From NCBI GenBank assembly GCA_020832305.1, contig JAFIEV010000042.1, forward strand, positions 1 through 64,000: a stretch of 64,000 nt of DNA. Direction: 5' to 3'. This DNA comes from Cyclobacteriaceae bacterium. GTDB lineage: Bacteria > Bacteroidota > Bacteroidia > Cytophagales > Cyclobacteriaceae. The first letter of the stretch is position 1, and each line of letters opens with the position of its first letter. A program made the position numbers and the translations under genes. The notes under the pieces were generated by a model. That model was given only the letters and a program-made list of their open reading frames with translations, was not told the DNA's origin and did not search any database. Of this stretch, positions 61,110-64,000 are shown piece after piece.

Positions 61110-62165
61110 TCAAAAAATATCAAAATCAATTCTAAAGGGCGATTTCATCAGCAATCGCAGGGCTTCTTCAGGTGTCATTTCCTCATGCATAACGCGGTAC
61201 AATGATTCTGTAATAGGCGCACGCATTCCCATATTTTCTGCAAGGGTTTTCATGATGATAATGGTATTAACGCCTTCAGCAACTTCATCAACACTGGCGA
61301 GTATATCCGGCAGTTTTTCTCCTTTAGCCAGACGGTAGCCAAGGCTGAAATTACGGCTGAGATTGGTCGAGCAGGTAGCTACCAGATCGCCTACACCTGC
61401 CAGTCCGAGAAATGCACTGGTTTCACCACCCAGCAAGCGCCCGAGATAGACCATTTCAACCAGGCCGCGGCTCACCAGCAATCCATGGGCATTTTCGCCA
61501 AATCCCAATCCAACTAAAATACCGGCAGCTACTGCAATTATGTTCTTCAAAACGCCTGCCAGCTCAATACCGGTCATATCCTTACTGCCATAAACCTGAA
61601 AAAGTTCATTCCTGAGTAAGCGCTGGCCTTCTCTGATCACTTCGTCAAAACGACTGGCGACCACGGTTGCGGCCGGTTGACCATCGGCAAGCTCTTTGGA
61701 TAAGTTAGGCCCGGCAAGACAACCAACCCTTACGACCAGGGTTTCTTTTCGTATAACCCTGCTCATGGTAAATACGTCTTCTGGCATAAGGCTTTTATCG
61801 GGTTTGCCTTCGTTCCACTTATCTTCACTTACTATAAGTCCCTTGGTGCCGTGAATCAGAAAATGGTGGGGCTTGAGCCATGGCGACAAATCCCGGATCA
61901 TTTTGCGAAAGGATGCAGATGGTACTATTGGAAAGATAACATCACAAACAGATGACAAATAGTGAAGGTCGTTGGTAATATCTACCCTATCGTGCAATTT
62001 CTGTCCCTGGCTGATACGGGTTCTGGCAATTTGCTCTATTATTTCAGGTTTCCTGGCATAAAGGACTACCTGTGTATTTCGGGCCAGCAGATTGGCGACA
62101 ACTGTACCAAAACTCCCTGCACCGACAACGCCAACCGGTTTATCATATGTATTTTTCGAGGTCAT
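61110..62165 (-). CDS. gpsA: Glycerol-3-phosphate dehydrogenase [NAD(P)+]
   Basis: GpsA reduces dihydroxyacetone phosphate to sn-glycerol-3-phosphate for phospholipid synthesis. I start at the ATG 62165 (MTSKNTYDKPVGVVGAGSFG), 351 residues; an ATG two codons upstream is also possible. The longer frame to 62285 lies within plsB and is not needed. Features are VGVVGAGSFGTVVANLLA (NAD loop), KPHHFLIHGTKGL, the catalytic Lys in LAGVLKNIIAVAAGILVGL, and AGVGDLVATCSTNLSRNFSL. The start lies 23 bases inside the end of plsB, so the two are translationally coupled. Confidence 0.95.
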   Translation of the reverse strand: MTSKNTYDKPVGVVGAGSFGTVVANLLARNTQVVLYARKPEIIEQIARTRISQGQKLHDRVDITNDLHYLSSVCDVIFPIVPSASFRKMIRDLSPWLKPHHFLIHGTKGLIVSEDKWNEGKPDKSLMPEDVFTMSRVIRKETLVVRVGCLAGPNLSKELADGQPAATVVASRFDEVIREGQRLLRNELFQVYGSKDMTGIELAGVLKNIIAVAAGILVGLGFGENAHGLLVSRGLVEMVYLGRLLGGETSAFLGLAGVGDLVATCSTNLSRNFSLGYRLAKGEKLPDILASVDEVAEGVNTIIIMKTLAENMGMRAPITESLYRVMHEEMTPEEALRLLMKSPFRIDFDIF

Positions 62166-63852
62166 ATCCATCCATTCGGTTTCTGTAATAATACAAGGTG
62201 GTGAGGTCTTGTGAAGTAATATTGCCATTTTTACTTTTGATGACCGGCCGTCTTGCATGGTATAATCCCACATTGTAAATACCATGCCCTATCACCTGGT
62301 CGAGATCTCCCGTGAGATGGGGTGCAATGTCGATCTGTCCCCTGTTGTACATATCAAAAATCTTGTCACGCAGTCGTCCGAAAGTTTCCCTGTAGATTTC
62401 ATATGGGATTTCGACTTCATCCAGGGGAATCCTTAACAGACCGTAAAGGTCTTCGTCGGGATACTTTTTCTTTAACATTTCAAAAGCAACAAAGGGCACC
62501 AGATGACTGGCAAAAACCTGGTTGATTCGCAAGTATTCATCAACAATACGGATTGAAAGCATGCGTGTATATTCTTCTTCCCGCTGTGTATCCCGATTAA
62601 TTTTACCACGGTAACTGAAATACTCGCGGGTATTTACATAGTTGCCAAATTTATCAATGCTTTTCCCCTCCTGGTCTACATAATTGCCAAACAAATCCAT
62701 GCCTTTGCCAATAGATACCGATATGTTGGAACCCTGGGTAAAAAACTTAATAAGGAACTTCAGGATTTTTCCTGAAGAAGTAAAATCGTCATTTTCCACA
62801 TAATATCTTTCCTGCCCCTTCAGTTCAAGGTAGTCGTTAATTAAACTCGGAGCCTCAAGTACAAAATTGTAATTGATAACCACCGGAACTACAAATATTT
62901 TACTTGCCCTGCCTTCTGTGTTATTTTCATAATTTATACGCTGAGCTTCAATGGCAGTACCCAGCAACCCCAGTTTAAGTCTTGTTTCGATATTGCCGGC
63001 CCGCGACCGGGTACCCCCAGGAAAGAATAAACTGTGATTTCCTTTCCGGATGGCAAGGCTCGAATAGGTTCTCAGGGTTTCGAGATAAATCAGGTTCTTT
63101 TTTCTTCGGTCTACCTTGTAGGCTCCGAGGCTGTTCATGAAATAGGCGAAAATTTCAACATTAAAAAGATTAAGGCCGGCTCCGTAAATAAAAGGAGGAA
63201 GGCCCAGCTCGTTAATAATATATCCCAGTGTAATAGAATCGAGGTTACTAAAATGGGTTGGTACCATTACAATAGTGCCTATGCGGGCCAGGGCACGGAG
63301 ATGCTCTACCTCACCTGTAATTTGTATTTTATCCTGTAAGGTATATTCATTTCTAAAAAATGAGCCGAATTTTTTGATTTTGGCAGCGTTTAACAATCTG
63401 GCAAAACCGAAGGTTACAATATTGCGGGCCAGTTTGTAACTGGTTTGTTTAAAATTACCGGTAATTTCTTCTGCATAACGGTTAACAATATCCTTTAAGA
63501 GCAATTTGGCAAGCTCTTCAGCTTCGGCTCCATCTTTTTTATCGATCTCCAGAAGCCGTGATTTTACCTTCCCCCAGAATATCAGTTCATCTTCAGGGTC
63601 AACCTTCCATGGATTGGTTTTGATCCTCAGCTTTTCATGATACCTTGTTTTTTCAATTTCATCAACCAATTGACCGATACCAGATCGCAACAAAATCAAA
63701 CGATCTACCGCTTCATTAGTAACCTGTTGAACAAACTGCTTTCTGTTTCGTGCCAGCTGAACTACAGGCCACTCCTGCGAACCGGCATGAATGGGTTCAA
63801 ATCGCTTTTTGGTATCTACTTTTTTTACGGGTCTGATCAGATTCAAAGCCAT
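62143..63852 (-). CDS. plsB: Glycerol-3-phosphate O-acyltransferase (PlsB-like)
   Basis: A 569-residue acyltransferase (ATG at 63852, MALNLIRPVKK; a TTG at 63873 would add seven residues). The HX4D motif is in MVPTHFSNLDSITLGY, block II in GAGLNLFNVEIFAYFMNSLG, and block III in SLFFPGGTRSRAGNIETRLK. VPVVINYNFV provides block IV. The family is PlsB/1-acylglycerol-3-phosphate acyltransferase; length and the linked gpsA favour glycerol-3-phosphate as acceptor. It acts at the inner membrane. Confidence 0.85.
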   Translation of the reverse strand: MALNLIRPVKKVDTKKRFEPIHAGSQEWPVVQLARNRKQFVQQVTNEAVDRLILLRSGIGQLVDEIEKTRYHEKLRIKTNPWKVDPEDELIFWGKVKSRLLEIDKKDGAEAEELAKLLLKDIVNRYAEEITGNFKQTSYKLARNIVTFGFARLLNAAKIKKFGSFFRNEYTLQDKIQITGEVEHLRALARIGTIVMVPTHFSNLDSITLGYIINELGLPPFIYGAGLNLFNVEIFAYFMNSLGAYKVDRRKKNLIYLETLRTYSSLAIRKGNHSLFFPGGTRSRAGNIETRLKLGLLGTAIEAQRINYENNTEGRASKIFVVPVVINYNFVLEAPSLINDYLELKGQERYYVENDDFTSSGKILKFLIKFFTQGSNISVSIGKGMDLFGNYVDQEGKSIDKFGNYVNTREYFSYRGKINRDTQREEEYTRMLSIRIVDEYLRINQVFASHLVPFVAFEMLKKKYPDEDLYGLLRIPLDEVEIPYEIYRETFGRLRDKIFDMYNRGQIDIAPHLTGDLDQVIGHGIYNVGLYHARRPVIKSKNGNITSQDLTTLYYYRNRMDGYDLEKYI

Positions 63853-63896
63853 TTTCCATGTATTTAAATGCAAGTAAAAACCGCACTAATATTTGC

Positions 63897-63904
63897 CAAA
63901 GTTA
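63897..63904 (-). promoter_or_regulatory. Candidate -7 box (TAACTTTG) for plsB-gpsA
   Basis: On the minus strand TAACTTTG fits TAnnTTTG, about 45 bases before the ATG of plsB. No clear -33 box. Confidence 0.4.
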
Positions 63905-63948
63905 TTAAACCAAAATGATTTGGCCTACTTACCTTGGACTTTGATTGT

Positions 63949-64000
63949 TTAACCACTCTGCCGGGCCACCTGTTTTTTGATGGATTCTGCATTGGCAATG
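63949..64000 (-). CDS. C-terminal end of a gene continuing past the window
   Basis: On the minus strand an open frame enters from the right edge and ends with TAA at 63949-63951. The last residues read IANAESIKKQVARQSG. It is too short to name. It ends about 95 bases upstream of the plsB start in the same orientation. Confidence 0.4.
   Translation of the reverse strand, partial: IANAESIKKQVARQSG

Overview
The window looks like a chromosomal segment of an AT-rich Bacteroidota (Bacteroidetes) bacterium. The signs are TAnnTTTG-type -7 promoter boxes, few Shine-Dalgarno sequences, many lipoproteins with an SPII lipobox, and families typical of the phylum (DUF4105, DUF368/PopT, a 7TMR-DISM kinase, a 17-residue 'DASGR' repeat protein, and TPR-kinase/LuxR pairs). 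I cannot assign a genus. There is no rRNA, CRISPR array, prophage or plasmid replication gene. One tRNA (Arg, CCT) is present.

Layout. 0-2 kb: a 5'-truncated RHS/polymorphic-toxin C-terminus, a short MITE-like element and tRNA-Arg. 2-3.3 kb: hflX. 3.5-9.1 kb: an envelope/exopolysaccharide operon (glycosyltransferase, rmlC, Wza-like export lipoprotein, Wzz/BY-kinase fusion, PHP-type tyrosine phosphatase). 9.2-13.1 kb: a TPR protein, a ComA-like phosphosulfolactate synthase, a DUF368 undecaprenyl-phosphate translocase and aroE. 13.1-16.1 kb: uvrB flanked by two small TerB-like genes on the other strand. 16-22.9 kb: housekeeping genes (methyltransferase lipoprotein, DUF4105 protein, PCD, rsmI, suhB, a tiny Cys-rich membrane protein, glgX, a BamE-like lipoprotein). 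23-28.7 kb: a complete seven-gene Mrp Na+/H+ antiporter operon (A-G). 28.7-32.1 kb: a repeat protein, MlaF/MlaE and a large lipoprotein. 32.5-40.7 kb: map, a NUDIX hydrolase, a secreted GH2 glycosidase, a Gfo/Idh oxidoreductase, a truncated CMD gene, a membrane protein and ribulokinase. 40.9-46.3 kb: two consecutive NarL-type two-component systems, each preceded by a copy of the same 89-bp MITE-like element. 46.4-54 kb: an accessory stretch with an AraC remnant, an unusual 486-residue protein, a DoxX-like pair, NhaA, a DUF6544-like protein, a hydrolase remnant, an outer-membrane barrel and a prolyl-iminopeptidase-like hydrolase. 54.3-59 kb: a LytS/LytTR two-component system next to a BcrAB-like ABC exporter. 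59.5-64 kb: a GDPD lipoprotein, a decayed CPBP protease gene, and the gpsA-plsB pair for glycerol-3-phosphate synthesis and acylation.

The clearest functional units are the polysaccharide synthesis/export and tyrosine-phosphorylation operon, the Mrp antiporter, the LytTR-ABC module and the plsB-gpsA lipid module. The least explained signals are the dispersed 89-bp element, the short repeats near 59.2 kb, the 486-residue protein with a Tat-like leader, a methyltransferase with a lipoprotein leader, and a concentration of broken genes between 38 and 61 kb. All family assignments come from reading motifs by eye; no database search was run.
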